Part shown: piece by piece, positions 39,387-47,876 of the stretch | Layout of the letters: every line of letters starts with the position of its first letter | How positions within the stretch are numbered: position 1 is the first letter of the stretch | Source of the DNA: Pseudomonas fontis | GTDB taxonomy: Bacteria; Pseudomonadota; Gammaproteobacteria; Pseudomonadales; Pseudomonadaceae | Direction of reading: 5' to 3' | Assembly (NCBI RefSeq): GCF_028656955.1 | Contig: NZ_JAMDGY010000020.1 | Location: 1 to 64,000 of the forward strand | Length of the DNA stretch: 64,000 bases | Notes under the pieces: generated by a model | Seen by the model: only the letters and a program-made list of their open reading frames with translations | Databases searched by the model: none | Told to the model about the DNA's origin: nothing | Position numbers and translations under genes: made by a program

Positions 39387-41087
39387 ATGTCCTCGCTCTA
39401 CCTGCCCTACCTGCTGGCGGACTACTACCGCGGTCTCGAGATCGTGACTGCGGTTGTGGGCGTGTTGATCCTGCTGTCGAGCCTGGATGACCTGTTCATC
39501 GACGCCTGGTACTGGGTGCGCCAGCTCTACCGGCGCCTGCTGGTCAAGCGCCGGCGCTACCAGCCGCTGACCGCCGAACAGTTGCGCGCCAAACGCGAGC
39601 AGCCGCTGGCGATCATGATCCCGGCCTGGCTGGAATACGACGTGATCGCGCCAATGCTGGAGAACATGGTCGGCTCGCTGGAGTACAAGAACTACTTCAT
39701 CTTCGTCGGCACCTACTGCAACGATGCGCGCACCATCGACGAAGTCGAGCGCATGCGTCGGCGCTACAAGCAGCTGATTCGCGTCGAAGTGCCCCACGAC
39801 GGCCCGACCTGCAAGGCCGACTGCCTGAACTGGATCATCCAGGCGATCTTCGCCCACGAGAAGAGCCAGCCCGAGCCCTTCGCCGGGGCCATCCTGCACG
39901 ACAGCGAAGACGTGCTGCACCACCTGGAACTGCACTACTTCAACTACCTGCTGCCGCGCATCGACTTCATCCAGTTACCGGTGACCTCGCTGGAACGGGA
40001 CTGGTACGAACTGGTGGCCGGCACCTACATGGACGAGTTCGCCGAATGGCACACCAAGGACCTGGTGGTGCGCGAAAGCATGTCGCGCATGGTCCCCTCG
40101 GCCGGCGTCGGCACCTGTTTCTCGCGTCATGCCCTGCTGGAGCTGTCGGCCGAAACCGACAACCAGCCGTTCAACACCGACACCCTCACCGAGGACTACG
40201 ACATCGGCACGCGCCTGGCGCGGCGCGGCATGAAGCAGATCTTCGGCAAGTTCCCGGTGGACTATGTAGCGCGCCGTACCACCTGGTTCGGTCACGGCCA
40301 GGAGAAGATGGTCGCCGTGCACATGCCGCTGGGCGTGCGCGAATACTTCCCCGACACCTTCCGCACCGCCTACCGGCAGAAGGCCCGCTGGACCCTGGGC
40401 ATCGGCTTGCAGGGCTGGAGCCAGGTCGGCTGGGCCGGTTCGCTGGCCACCAAGTACCTGCTGTTCCGTGACCGCAAGGGCCTGATTACCTCCTTTATCG
40501 CGATCCTGGCCTACGTGCTGCTGTTCCAGCACCTGGTGTTCATGGTCTTGAGCGCGAGCGGCCTGTGGACCACCTTCTTCCCGTCGGCCTTCAAGCCGAG
40601 CAACGGCCTGCTCGACCTGATGTGGGCGAACACCGTGCTGCTGAGCCTGCGCATCCTCCAGCGGGGTTATTTCGTCGGCCGCCTGTATGGCTGGGAACAT
40701 GCGCTGCTGTCGGCGCCACGGATGATCATCGGCAACTTCATCAACGCCATGGCCGCCGCCCGCGCCTGGCGCCTGTACCTGGGCTACCTGTTCCTCGGCA
40801 AGCAACTGGTGTGGGACAAGACCATGCACGACTTCCCCTCGGCCGATCAGCTCACCCAGCAGCGCCTGCGCCTGGGCGACCTGCTGATGTCCTGGCGCGC
40901 CATCGACGAGGCCTCGCTGGCCAAGGCCCTGGAAGCGCAAGCCGTGGAACACAAGCCACTGGGGCAGATCCTGCTCGAGCACGGCTACCTGGACGAAGCC
41001 ACCCTGAACGAAGCGATCTCCTTCCAGAAGGACAACGCCCCCGCGCCGCTCGCTGAAACTGAACAACGGTCCCCTGCCCTGTCATGA
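39387..41087 (+). CDS. NfrB-like GT2 glycosyltransferase with C-terminal MshEN-type domain
   Basis: This 566-aa inner-membrane family 2 glycosyltransferase resembles NfrB (phage N4 adsorption protein B) and, more distantly, BcsA. Processive GT2 motifs are present: CKADCLNW, HDSEDVLHHLE near 171, LTEDYDIGTRLARRG near 268, and RQKARW (QxxRW) near 330. Membrane helices flank them (YRGLEIVTAVVGVLILLSS; FIAILAYVLLFQHLVFMVLS). The C-terminus holds two 24-residue motifs of the MshEN type, 495-518 (RLG..LL..., ending LAKALEAQ) and 524-547 (PLG..LL..GYLDEATL..., ending ISFQ), separated by exactly five residues. This is the layout of the MshEN c-di-GMP-binding domain. E. coli NfrB belongs to a c-di-GMP-controlled glycan pathway. 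The gene overlaps the next by four bases. Confidence 0.85.
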   Translation: MSSLYLPYLLADYYRGLEIVTAVVGVLILLSSLDDLFIDAWYWVRQLYRRLLVKRRRYQPLTAEQLRAKREQPLAIMIPAWLEYDVIAPMLENMVGSLEYKNYFIFVGTYCNDARTIDEVERMRRRYKQLIRVEVPHDGPTCKADCLNWIIQAIFAHEKSQPEPFAGAILHDSEDVLHHLELHYFNYLLPRIDFIQLPVTSLERDWYELVAGTYMDEFAEWHTKDLVVRESMSRMVPSAGVGTCFSRHALLELSAETDNQPFNTDTLTEDYDIGTRLARRGMKQIFGKFPVDYVARRTTWFGHGQEKMVAVHMPLGVREYFPDTFRTAYRQKARWTLGIGLQGWSQVGWAGSLATKYLLFRDRKGLITSFIAILAYVLLFQHLVFMVLSASGLWTTFFPSAFKPSNGLLDLMWANTVLLSLRILQRGYFVGRLYGWEHALLSAPRMIIGNFINAMAAARAWRLYLGYLFLGKQLVWDKTMHDFPSADQLTQQRLRLGDLLMSWRAIDEASLAKALEAQAVEHKPLGQILLEHGYLDEATLNEAISFQKDNAPAPLAETEQRSPALS

Positions 41088-43885
41088 CGACGAATACCCA
41101 CGCCCTCCTGCTCACCGCCGCCCTTTGCTGCAGCACCTCGTTACTGGCCCTGCCGGTACAGGCCGTTGCGGCCGAAGCCGCACTGGAAGGCGAAGCCTGG
41201 CAGCAAGCGGACCAGGCCTACCGCAGCTACGAAAACGGCCGCTATCGGGATGCCCTGAGCCAGGTGAATGCGGCGTTGAAGCTGCGCCCCGAGGTTGCCC
41301 GGCTGAACCTGCTCAAGGTCTATACCTTGCAGAAGCTCGGGCGCACCAGCGAAGCCCGCCAAGCCGCGCAAACGGCGCTCAAGCGCGGCGTCAACGATCC
41401 GGGCCTGCGCGCCGCCGTTAGCAACCTGCAAAGCACCCCGCGCAGCAGCGCCGCAGCCACCACCTCGGCGGCGTATCGCCGTGGTTTCCCGTTGGCCACC
41501 AAAGGCTATGCGGCGTACAACGCAGGTGATATGCCGGCGGCCGAGCGCGATGCCGAAAAGGCTTTTCGCGCCGACCCGAGCCAGGGGCCATGGGCCCTGC
41601 TCTGGCTGGACGCCCTTGAAGCCCAGCAAAAATGGGCCGAGGCCGAACGCGCAGCCGGCACCGCCATGGCCCTCGGCGCGCCCAATGGCAATGACCTCGA
41701 TGCGCGTCGCCAGACCCTGAAACGGCGCATGGCCGTGCGTCCGGCCGAACTGGCCTACCAGGCGCTGATCGCCAACCGCCCAGGCGACGCCGTGGTGCTT
41801 GCCCGCGAAGCCGTCGGCCTGGCCCCGGACATCGCCAGCCATCGCCTGCTGCTGGTCACCTCGCTGCTGCTCGACAACCAGCCGGGCATGGCCGAACAGG
41901 CCGCCAGCGCGGCGCTGGAGCAGGACGACGAAAGCACCGTGATGTGGGTGATGCGCGGCTACCTGCGTGAGTTCCAGGGCAAGTCCAACAGCGCCCGCGC
42001 CGACTTCGACACGGCCCTGGCCCAGGATTGGCTTGACGAAGAACAACTGCGCAACGTGCGCCTGATCGCCGTGGATGCGGCGCTGGCACGCGGCGACAAG
42101 GCCCGCGCCAATGAGCTGTTGGCGCCGATGGATGTGGCCGACACGGCCGTGCTCCAGCGCCTGGCGGCAGCCAAGAAAGCCAGCCGCCCGAGCGCCGCGC
42201 TGACCCTGAGCAGCTACCCGGCGCCGCAGCAGTCCTGCCAGGACACGCCCTACGGCACCCAGTGCGAACTGCTGCCCGCCGACGCCGCGTCGGGCCCGGC
42301 CGGCCCTGCGACCGAAGCCTATGCCGCCTATGCCCGGCAGGACTACCAGGAAGCCATCCGCCAAGCCCGCACGGCGGTCGAACAGGCGCCGGACAACCTC
42401 GATTTCCAGCGCCTGCTGACCACCGCACTGGCCGCCGGCAACAGCCAGCAGGCCGCCGAGGCCGAGCAGCGCCTGTCCGATGCCATCGCCCGCTCGCCCA
42501 GCGATGCCAACCTGCTGATGCAGCGCGGCTACCTGCGCCAGCGCACCGGCCAGCCGGCCCGCGCCCGCCAGGATTTTCGCGCGGCCCGCGATACCGGCAA
42601 CGCGCCGCCCACGGCGATCCTCGACGAGGCCTATGCGCTGTCGGCCATGGGTGACAACCCGGCGGCCGTGCGTCAACTGCGCCATGCCATCGACATGGAT
42701 GATGCCGGCACGCTCGACCTCGACGACCAGCAACGCTACAACACACGCAACGCCATTGCCGGGCTGGACCGCGAATGGGGCGCGACGATGTCCCTGGGTT
42801 ACCGGGGCGCGCGGCCGACCACTACGGTTGCCGGTGCTGGCCTGAGTACCTCGGGGGATGCGGTGTTCAGCACGGCCGAACTGTTCTGGCGGCCGACCCA
42901 GCTCAACAATCAGCGCGGCATGCTTGAGGTCTACGGACGCCTGACCAATACGCTGTATGACGAAGGCGGCGAGTTCGAATCGCAGAACGTCATCGACCCG
43001 TGCAGCGGCTCCTCGATTGCCGACACCCGTGCCAAGGACGACCGCACCAACGGCTCCAGCTCGGTAGCCGGGGTACCGAGCACCATCGGCGCGCTGGGCG
43101 TGCGCTACATGCTCTCCGACACCGGCTTCAGCTTCGGCCTGGAAAGACGCTTCTTCCTCGGCTCGGGCACCCGTGAAGGCACGGTGTATCCCGCTTCACG
43201 CAACGATCAATGCGAAATCCAGCAACGCATCCAGGCCGCCAACTCGGCCAGGGACCCGGACATCAACGGCATGCTCACCCGCTACAAGCTGGGTAGCAGC
43301 GCCGGCGGCTGGCTGTCGTACATCACCTACGGTTTCTACAAGGGCACCGAGCTGCGCCGCGATGAGCGCAGCTGGTTCACCATGGAAGGCTACACCCAGC
43401 TCGGCTACGCCTGGGAAGACAACGCCGCGAAATTTACCGCCTACGACGTCAACGGCAGCAAACCGACACGTGAACTGGCCGAATCCAACGGTCGCCTCAA
43501 GCGCCAGCAAACCTTCCTCAGTGGTGAGCTGCGCGTGGGCCGCAGCTTCCGTATCGACGCATTGAGCCCTAACCTGGTGGTTTACCCGTACGTCGTCGGC
43601 GCAGCGGACTGGATCCGCCAGAAAGACCGGGCGACTGATCTTGATTTCGCCAAGACCGACCTGATCGACCTCAGCGGCATCGACCAGTGGTCGCTCACGC
43701 GTGATGCCACTTCCTGGTCCATGGGCGTCGGCCCCGGCGTGAACCTGCGCTACTGGTTTCGCGAAGACCACTACAACACACCGCGCTCCTACCTCGACTG
43801 GTCTGTACAGTACCGCTTCCCGATTGGTGGCGGCGCCACCGAGCGGGCCAAGGGGCTGTTCATGAACCTGACGCTGTCGTACTAA
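41084..43885 (+). CDS. NfrA-like TPR and outer-membrane barrel protein
   Basis: This 933-aa exported protein has a signal peptide (LLLTAALCCSTSLLALPVQAVA) and many TPR-like repeats from about 35 to 550 (for example AYRSYENGRYRDALSQVNAALK and YAAYARQDYQEAIRQARTAV). A C-terminal domain follows from about 560, like the NfrA (phage N4 adsorption protein A) C-terminus, rich in alternating aromatic strands. It ends in LFMNLTLSY, an aromatic-terminated outer-membrane barrel signature. The TPR-plus-barrel plan is also that of BcsC, AlgK/AlgE and PgaA, so a role in exporting or displaying the polymer is likely. It overlaps the NfrB-like gene by four bases (ATGA). Confidence 0.82.
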   Translation: MTTNTHALLLTAALCCSTSLLALPVQAVAAEAALEGEAWQQADQAYRSYENGRYRDALSQVNAALKLRPEVARLNLLKVYTLQKLGRTSEARQAAQTALKRGVNDPGLRAAVSNLQSTPRSSAAATTSAAYRRGFPLATKGYAAYNAGDMPAAERDAEKAFRADPSQGPWALLWLDALEAQQKWAEAERAAGTAMALGAPNGNDLDARRQTLKRRMAVRPAELAYQALIANRPGDAVVLAREAVGLAPDIASHRLLLVTSLLLDNQPGMAEQAASAALEQDDESTVMWVMRGYLREFQGKSNSARADFDTALAQDWLDEEQLRNVRLIAVDAALARGDKARANELLAPMDVADTAVLQRLAAAKKASRPSAALTLSSYPAPQQSCQDTPYGTQCELLPADAASGPAGPATEAYAAYARQDYQEAIRQARTAVEQAPDNLDFQRLLTTALAAGNSQQAAEAEQRLSDAIARSPSDANLLMQRGYLRQRTGQPARARQDFRAARDTGNAPPTAILDEAYALSAMGDNPAAVRQLRHAIDMDDAGTLDLDDQQRYNTRNAIAGLDREWGATMSLGYRGARPTTTVAGAGLSTSGDAVFSTAELFWRPTQLNNQRGMLEVYGRLTNTLYDEGGEFESQNVIDPCSGSSIADTRAKDDRTNGSSSVAGVPSTIGALGVRYMLSDTGFSFGLERRFFLGSGTREGTVYPASRNDQCEIQQRIQAANSARDPDINGMLTRYKLGSSAGGWLSYITYGFYKGTELRRDERSWFTMEGYTQLGYAWEDNAAKFTAYDVNGSKPTRELAESNGRLKRQQTFLSGELRVGRSFRIDALSPNLVVYPYVVGAADWIRQKDRATDLDFAKTDLIDLSGIDQWSLTRDATSWSMGVGPGVNLRYWFREDHYNTPRSYLDWSVQYRFPIGGGATERAKGLFMNLTLSY

Positions 43886-43898
43886 AAGGACTTTCACC

Positions 43899-44894
43899 AT
43901 GACCTTATCAACCCTGTTTGTACCGACCTTCAAGCGCCTGGGCACGGCCTTGCTGATCGCCTCGCTGGGCTTGTCGTTCACGGCCGCGCAGGCCGACGAT
44001 TCGTCGATCGTGATCCGCGGCAACGACGGCTGGCTGTTCCCGGGTTGGGGCAGCCTGACCGAGGTCGACAGCCGCGGCATCGAGGCTTCCACCCAACTGA
44101 TCAAGGATGCCCAGCAGGCACTGGCCGCGCGCCAAGTGCAGCTGCAAGTGCTGGTGCTGCCGGACAAGACCCTGTTCTACCAGGACAAGCTGCCAGCCGG
44201 CAAAAGCCTCAGCCCGCAGGTGCAGCAACGCTACCAGACAATCCTCGGTTCGCTGCGCAAGGCCGGCATCCCGGCGTTCGACGATGCCGCCGTACTCGCC
44301 CAGGTGAAGAAGGCCGGGCAAGAAGTGTTCTACCGCACCGACCAGCACTGGACCCAGCCGGCCGCCGACGCCACCGCCGTGGCCACCGCCGAGCAGATCA
44401 AGCGCGACGTACCGTCGCTCAAGGGCACTGCCGGCAGCGGCATGACGCTGGGCAGCGAGTTCAAGGAACGCCGTTTCGGCGACCTGGCCGAACGCTTCCT
44501 CACCCCTGAGCAACGCAAGCAGACCGGCCGCGAAACCTTTACCGTGCGCCGCCAGGCCGCAGCCGGCGGCCTGCTCGATGCCGCTCCGGCACCTGTCCAC
44601 GTGACCGGGCACAGCATGGTGCAGCCGTACTTCGGCTACCCGCAAAAACTCTCCAACGCCCTGGACCGCCCGGTATCGGTGAACTGGAAGCCAGGCAACG
44701 TCGGCCAGTGGATCATGCTGCTGGAATACCTCGAGTCGGCCGACTTCAAGCAGAACCCGCCGCAGGTGCTGGTGTGGCAGATGTTCGAGCCAACCTACGC
44801 CCAGGGCCCGCAAGCCACCGGCCTGTGGGACAACGCCTCGATCATGAGCGCAGACGCCTGGCGCACACGCCTGCGCAACGCCATCGGACACTGA
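43899..44894 (+). CDS. AlgX/AlgJ-like SGNH polysaccharide acyltransferase, secreted
   Basis: This 331-aa protein resembles the AlgJ/AlgX group, which moves acyl groups onto exopolysaccharides in the periplasm. It has a signal peptide (LLIASLGLSFTAAQA), the family's GNDGWLFPGWG near the start of the mature part, VLVLPDKTLFYQ, the catalytic Asp-His in YRTDQHW near residue 148, and the likely nucleophile Ser in TGHSMVQPYFGY near 239. The end WQMFEPTY fits the SGNH C-terminus. AAAGGA precedes the ATG, 13 bases after the NfrA-like gene. It is one of two such proteins in the operon; the next gene encodes the other. Confidence 0.82.
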   Translation: MTLSTLFVPTFKRLGTALLIASLGLSFTAAQADDSSIVIRGNDGWLFPGWGSLTEVDSRGIEASTQLIKDAQQALAARQVQLQVLVLPDKTLFYQDKLPAGKSLSPQVQQRYQTILGSLRKAGIPAFDDAAVLAQVKKAGQEVFYRTDQHWTQPAADATAVATAEQIKRDVPSLKGTAGSGMTLGSEFKERRFGDLAERFLTPEQRKQTGRETFTVRRQAAAGGLLDAAPAPVHVTGHSMVQPYFGYPQKLSNALDRPVSVNWKPGNVGQWIMLLEYLESADFKQNPPQVLVWQMFEPTYAQGPQATGLWDNASIMSADAWRTRLRNAIGH

Positions 44895-44897
44895 TCG

Positions 44898-46019
44898 ATG
44901 GCCAACGTGGAACAGCCGCCCAGCCCGTCGCACCGCACCTACGCCGCCGTGGTGATCGCCCTGTTGCTGATCGCCCAGGCGTGCGGTGTGTGGATGCTGC
45001 TGCGCTCGAAGGTCGAACCGGCGCAGCTCAAGCCTGAAGCGTGGCTCGATGGCCAGGCTGGCAAGGTGCTGGGCGCGGCCCTGCAACCGGCGCTGCAAGG
45101 CGACGCCGACACCCTCAGCGCAGCGCTGCGTTATCGCCTGTTTGGCGACCTCGGTACGCAGGTGGTGCAGGGTTGCCCGGGCTGGCTGTTCTACCGCGAC
45201 GGCTTGCGCGCCCAGCCGGGCGTGCACGGTGCCTACGAGGCGCGCCTGCGCCTGATGCAGCATTGGGTCGAGGCGCTGCGTGGCGATGGCCTGCAAGTGT
45301 TGCTGGTAGCGGTGCCGGACAAGTCGCGCATTCAGGGCCAGGCCCTGTGTGGCCTGCAACAGAGCGCGCAGCTGAGTGCCCGGCTTGACCACTGGCAGGC
45401 CGCGCTGCGCCAGGCCAACGTGCCTTACGTCGACCTTGCGCCGGTGCTGGCCCAGGGCGAGGCGCCGCGCTTCTTCCACACCGATGTGCACATGACGGCG
45501 GTCGGCGCACAGGCGGCGGCCGCTGCCGTCGCCAGCCGCGCGCTGGAGCTATTGGGCGGCAAAGGCAGCCAAGCCTATAGCGAATCTGCGCCTGGCCCGG
45601 TTGAGCCGCGCCTGGGTGACCTGATCAGCCTCGCCGGCCTCGAACATGCGCCCGCTGCCTGGCGCCCGGCGCTGGACACTGCCGCCCCGGTGCAGATCGA
45701 ACCGATCCGCAGCGGCGGCCTGCTGGACGACACCCCCGCCGTGCAAGTGCTGCTCGCCGGCAGCTCCAACGGTCGACGCAGTGAATTCGCCGAACGCCTG
45801 GGCCGTAACCTCGGCCAGCAGGTATGGAACCAGAGCCTGGATGGCGGGCAGTTCTCCGGTGCACTGGTCGGCGCATTGAACAAGCGCGAACGCTGGCCTG
45901 CCACGCTCAAGCTGGTGATCTGGGAGTTCTCCGAAATGGCCCTGTCCCTGCCGCTGACCGCCGACGAACAGGCCGTGCTGGCCACGCTCCCTGACAAGCA
46001 GGCCGACCATGCTCTTTAA
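44898..46019 (+). CDS. AlgJ-like acyltransferase, membrane-anchored
   Basis: This 373-aa protein begins with an uncleaved-looking helix (YAAVVIALLLIAQACGVWMLL) and continues as a periplasmic AlgJ/DltD-like domain. It shows CPGWLFYRDGL near residue 92, LLVAVPDKSRIQG, the Asp-His pair in FFHTDVHMTAVG and a likely nucleophile Ser in VLLAGSSNGRR. The final block LKLVIWEFSEMAL is typical of the family. It is divergent from the preceding protein and anchored where that one is soluble, suggesting sequential roles in handing acyl groups from the MBOAT channel to the polymer. It overlaps the MBOAT gene by 11 bases. Confidence 0.8.
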   Translation: MANVEQPPSPSHRTYAAVVIALLLIAQACGVWMLLRSKVEPAQLKPEAWLDGQAGKVLGAALQPALQGDADTLSAALRYRLFGDLGTQVVQGCPGWLFYRDGLRAQPGVHGAYEARLRLMQHWVEALRGDGLQVLLVAVPDKSRIQGQALCGLQQSAQLSARLDHWQAALRQANVPYVDLAPVLAQGEAPRFFHTDVHMTAVGAQAAAAAVASRALELLGGKGSQAYSESAPGPVEPRLGDLISLAGLEHAPAAWRPALDTAAPVQIEPIRSGGLLDDTPAVQVLLAGSSNGRRSEFAERLGRNLGQQVWNQSLDGGQFSGALVGALNKRERWPATLKLVIWEFSEMALSLPLTADEQAVLATLPDKQADHAL

Positions 46020-47589
46020 CTCCTATCTGTTCCTGCTGCTGTTCCTGCCGCTGACCCTGGCGGCGCATTACCTGATCGCGGCCACCAGCCTGCGCCTGGC
46101 GGCCGTGTGGCTGTGCGTCACCTCGCTGGTGTTCTATGGCTGGTGGAACCCGCAGTTCGTACTGTTGCTGGTGGGCTCGATTGCCTTCAACTACGTGATC
46201 AGCCAGATCATCCTCAACCTGTCCGGGCGCGCACGCCTGCAGTTGCTGGTGGCCACCTTAGGGGTGGCGGCAGACCTGGCGCTGCTGTTCCACTACAAGT
46301 ACTTCGTGACCCTGGTGAACTTTGCCCACGACTGGGGCCTGGGCAGCGGCCGGGTGGACGATATCCTGCTGCCGCTGGGCATCTCGTTCTTCACCTTCAC
46401 CCAGATCGGCTACCTGCTGGACTGCCGCGCCGGCATCGTCAAGGAGCGCAGCCTGCTCAGCTATGTGCTGTTCGTGACCTTCTTCCCGCACCTGATCGCC
46501 GGGCCGATCCTGCATCACAAGGAAATGATGCCGCAGTTCGCCCAGCGCGATAACTACCGCTTCCGCGCGGAAAACCTCAGTGTCGGCGGCATGCTGTTCG
46601 TCATCGGCCTGGCGAAGAAAGTGCTGCTGGCCGACCCGATCGCCGGCTACGCCGATGCCGGCTTCGCGCAACCCGGTGAGCTGGGCTTCTGGGCGGCCTG
46701 GGGAACCGGCATCGCCTATGCGCTGCAACTGTACTTCGACTTCTCCGGCTACTCGGACATGGCCTTGGGCCTGGCGAAGATGTTCGGTATCCGCTTCCCG
46801 CTGAACTTCAACTCGCCATACAAGGCCAGCAGCATCATCGACTTCTGGGCGCGCTGGCACATTACCCTGACCCGCTACCTGACCGCCTACCTCTATTACC
46901 CGGTGGCCATGGCCGTGTCCAACTGGCGCAGCAAACGCAACCTGCCGGTGGGCACCCAGGGCGTGTCGAGCCCGGGCGGGTTCGCCGCCACCATCATGCT
47001 GCCGACCGCCTTCACCATGGGCCTGGCCGGTATCTGGCACGGCGCCGGGTTGCAGTTCCTGATCTTCGGCCTGCTGCATGCCGCGTACCTGTCGATCAAC
47101 CATACCTGGCGCATCTTCGTGGTCGGCCGCACGGCCGGTGCCAAGCAGCAGCCGCACTGGCTGAAAAAAGCCGGCTATGTGCTGCTGACGTTCGCGGCAG
47201 TGATCGTCGCCCAGGCGTTCTTCCGCGCGGCGAATACCCAGGAAGCGCTGCTGCTGGTCGAAGGCATGTTCGGCTTGCGCGGCCTGGGCCCGCTGCCGAC
47301 CATCCTCTACCCGGCCGACATAGCCTGGGCCGACGCCTGGCGCCTGTTCATGGGCCGCCACCTGGAAACCTTCCATGTGCTGGCCGTGCTTGCCGTGGCC
47401 TGGTGCCTGCCCAACTCGCACCAGATAATGGGCGCGTTTTCGCCAGCACTGGCACGGGCACAACTGACCGGCCCGGCGCTGCTGCGCTGGGCACCGACAT
47501 TGAAATGGCTGGTGATCATGGTGCTGCTGTTGCTGCTGTGCCTGATGAACCTGCACAAGGAAGCGCGCTTCCTCTACTTCCAGTTCTGA
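46009..47589 (+). CDS. MBOAT acyltransferase (AlgI/DltB-like)
   Basis: This 526-aa polytopic protein is an MBOAT-family acyltransferase of the AlgI/DltB type. These pass acyl groups across the inner membrane to a periplasmic partner. It has about ten predicted helices. Family landmarks are YGWWNPQFVLLL, PLGISFFTFTQIGYLLD, FFPHLIAGPILHHKEM, LYFDFSGYSDMALGLAKMFG, NFNSPYKASSIIDFWARWHI and the catalytic histidine in GLAGIWHGAGLQF at about residue 344. The donor is probably the carrier protein encoded next, as in the Dlt system, rather than acetyl-CoA; this rests on gene order. It overlaps the upstream gene by 11 bases. Confidence 0.92.
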   Translation: MLFNSYLFLLLFLPLTLAAHYLIAATSLRLAAVWLCVTSLVFYGWWNPQFVLLLVGSIAFNYVISQIILNLSGRARLQLLVATLGVAADLALLFHYKYFVTLVNFAHDWGLGSGRVDDILLPLGISFFTFTQIGYLLDCRAGIVKERSLLSYVLFVTFFPHLIAGPILHHKEMMPQFAQRDNYRFRAENLSVGGMLFVIGLAKKVLLADPIAGYADAGFAQPGELGFWAAWGTGIAYALQLYFDFSGYSDMALGLAKMFGIRFPLNFNSPYKASSIIDFWARWHITLTRYLTAYLYYPVAMAVSNWRSKRNLPVGTQGVSSPGGFAATIMLPTAFTMGLAGIWHGAGLQFLIFGLLHAAYLSINHTWRIFVVGRTAGAKQQPHWLKKAGYVLLTFAAVIVAQAFFRAANTQEALLLVEGMFGLRGLGPLPTILYPADIAWADAWRLFMGRHLETFHVLAVLAVAWCLPNSHQIMGAFSPALARAQLTGPALLRWAPTLKWLVIMVLLLLLCLMNLHKEARFLYFQF

Positions 47590-47610
47590 CCTATTACCGG
47601 AGCAACTACC

Positions 47611-47850
47611 GTGAGCAATCAAGCCCTCAAAAACAAGCTGGCCGAGATCATCGAAAGCGTCATCCTCACCCCCGTCGGCGAAGATGACCTGCTGATCGAG
47701 TCCGGCCTGATCGACTCGTTGACCGCCGTCGATATCGTACTGGCCGTGCAGCGAGAGTTCGGCTGCAAAGTGCCGCCGACCGAGATCGACGAGCACCTGG
47801 AATCGCTGAAAGCCTTGGCCGACTTCGTCGCGGCTCATCAGGCCGCCTGA
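47611..47850 (+). CDS. Acyl/peptidyl carrier protein (DltC-like role)
   Basis: This 79-aa protein is a phosphopantetheine carrier. The attachment serine is Ser36 in GLIDSLTAVDIV; the four-helix pattern is clear (LKNKLAEIIESVIL, then DIVLAVQREFG and LKALADFVAAHQ). It starts at GTG with GGAG upstream, between the MBOAT and the adenylating enzyme, so it most likely carries the group activated by the latter. It lacks the DltC-type LLDSMGTV and FDRDxW motifs that I know from firmicutes, so it is a functional analogue rather than an orthologue. Confidence 0.85.
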   Translation: MSNQALKNKLAEIIESVILTPVGEDDLLIESGLIDSLTAVDIVLAVQREFGCKVPPTEIDEHLESLKALADFVAAHQAA

Positions 47851-47876
47851 GGCCACCGTTTGCCGAGGTAATCGCC

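Noticed and set aside
37191..43885. Cellulose synthase operon (bcsABC)
   Set aside because: The glycosyltransferase has no PilZ domain and resembles NfrB; no endoglucanase (bcsZ) is present. The polymer is probably not cellulose.
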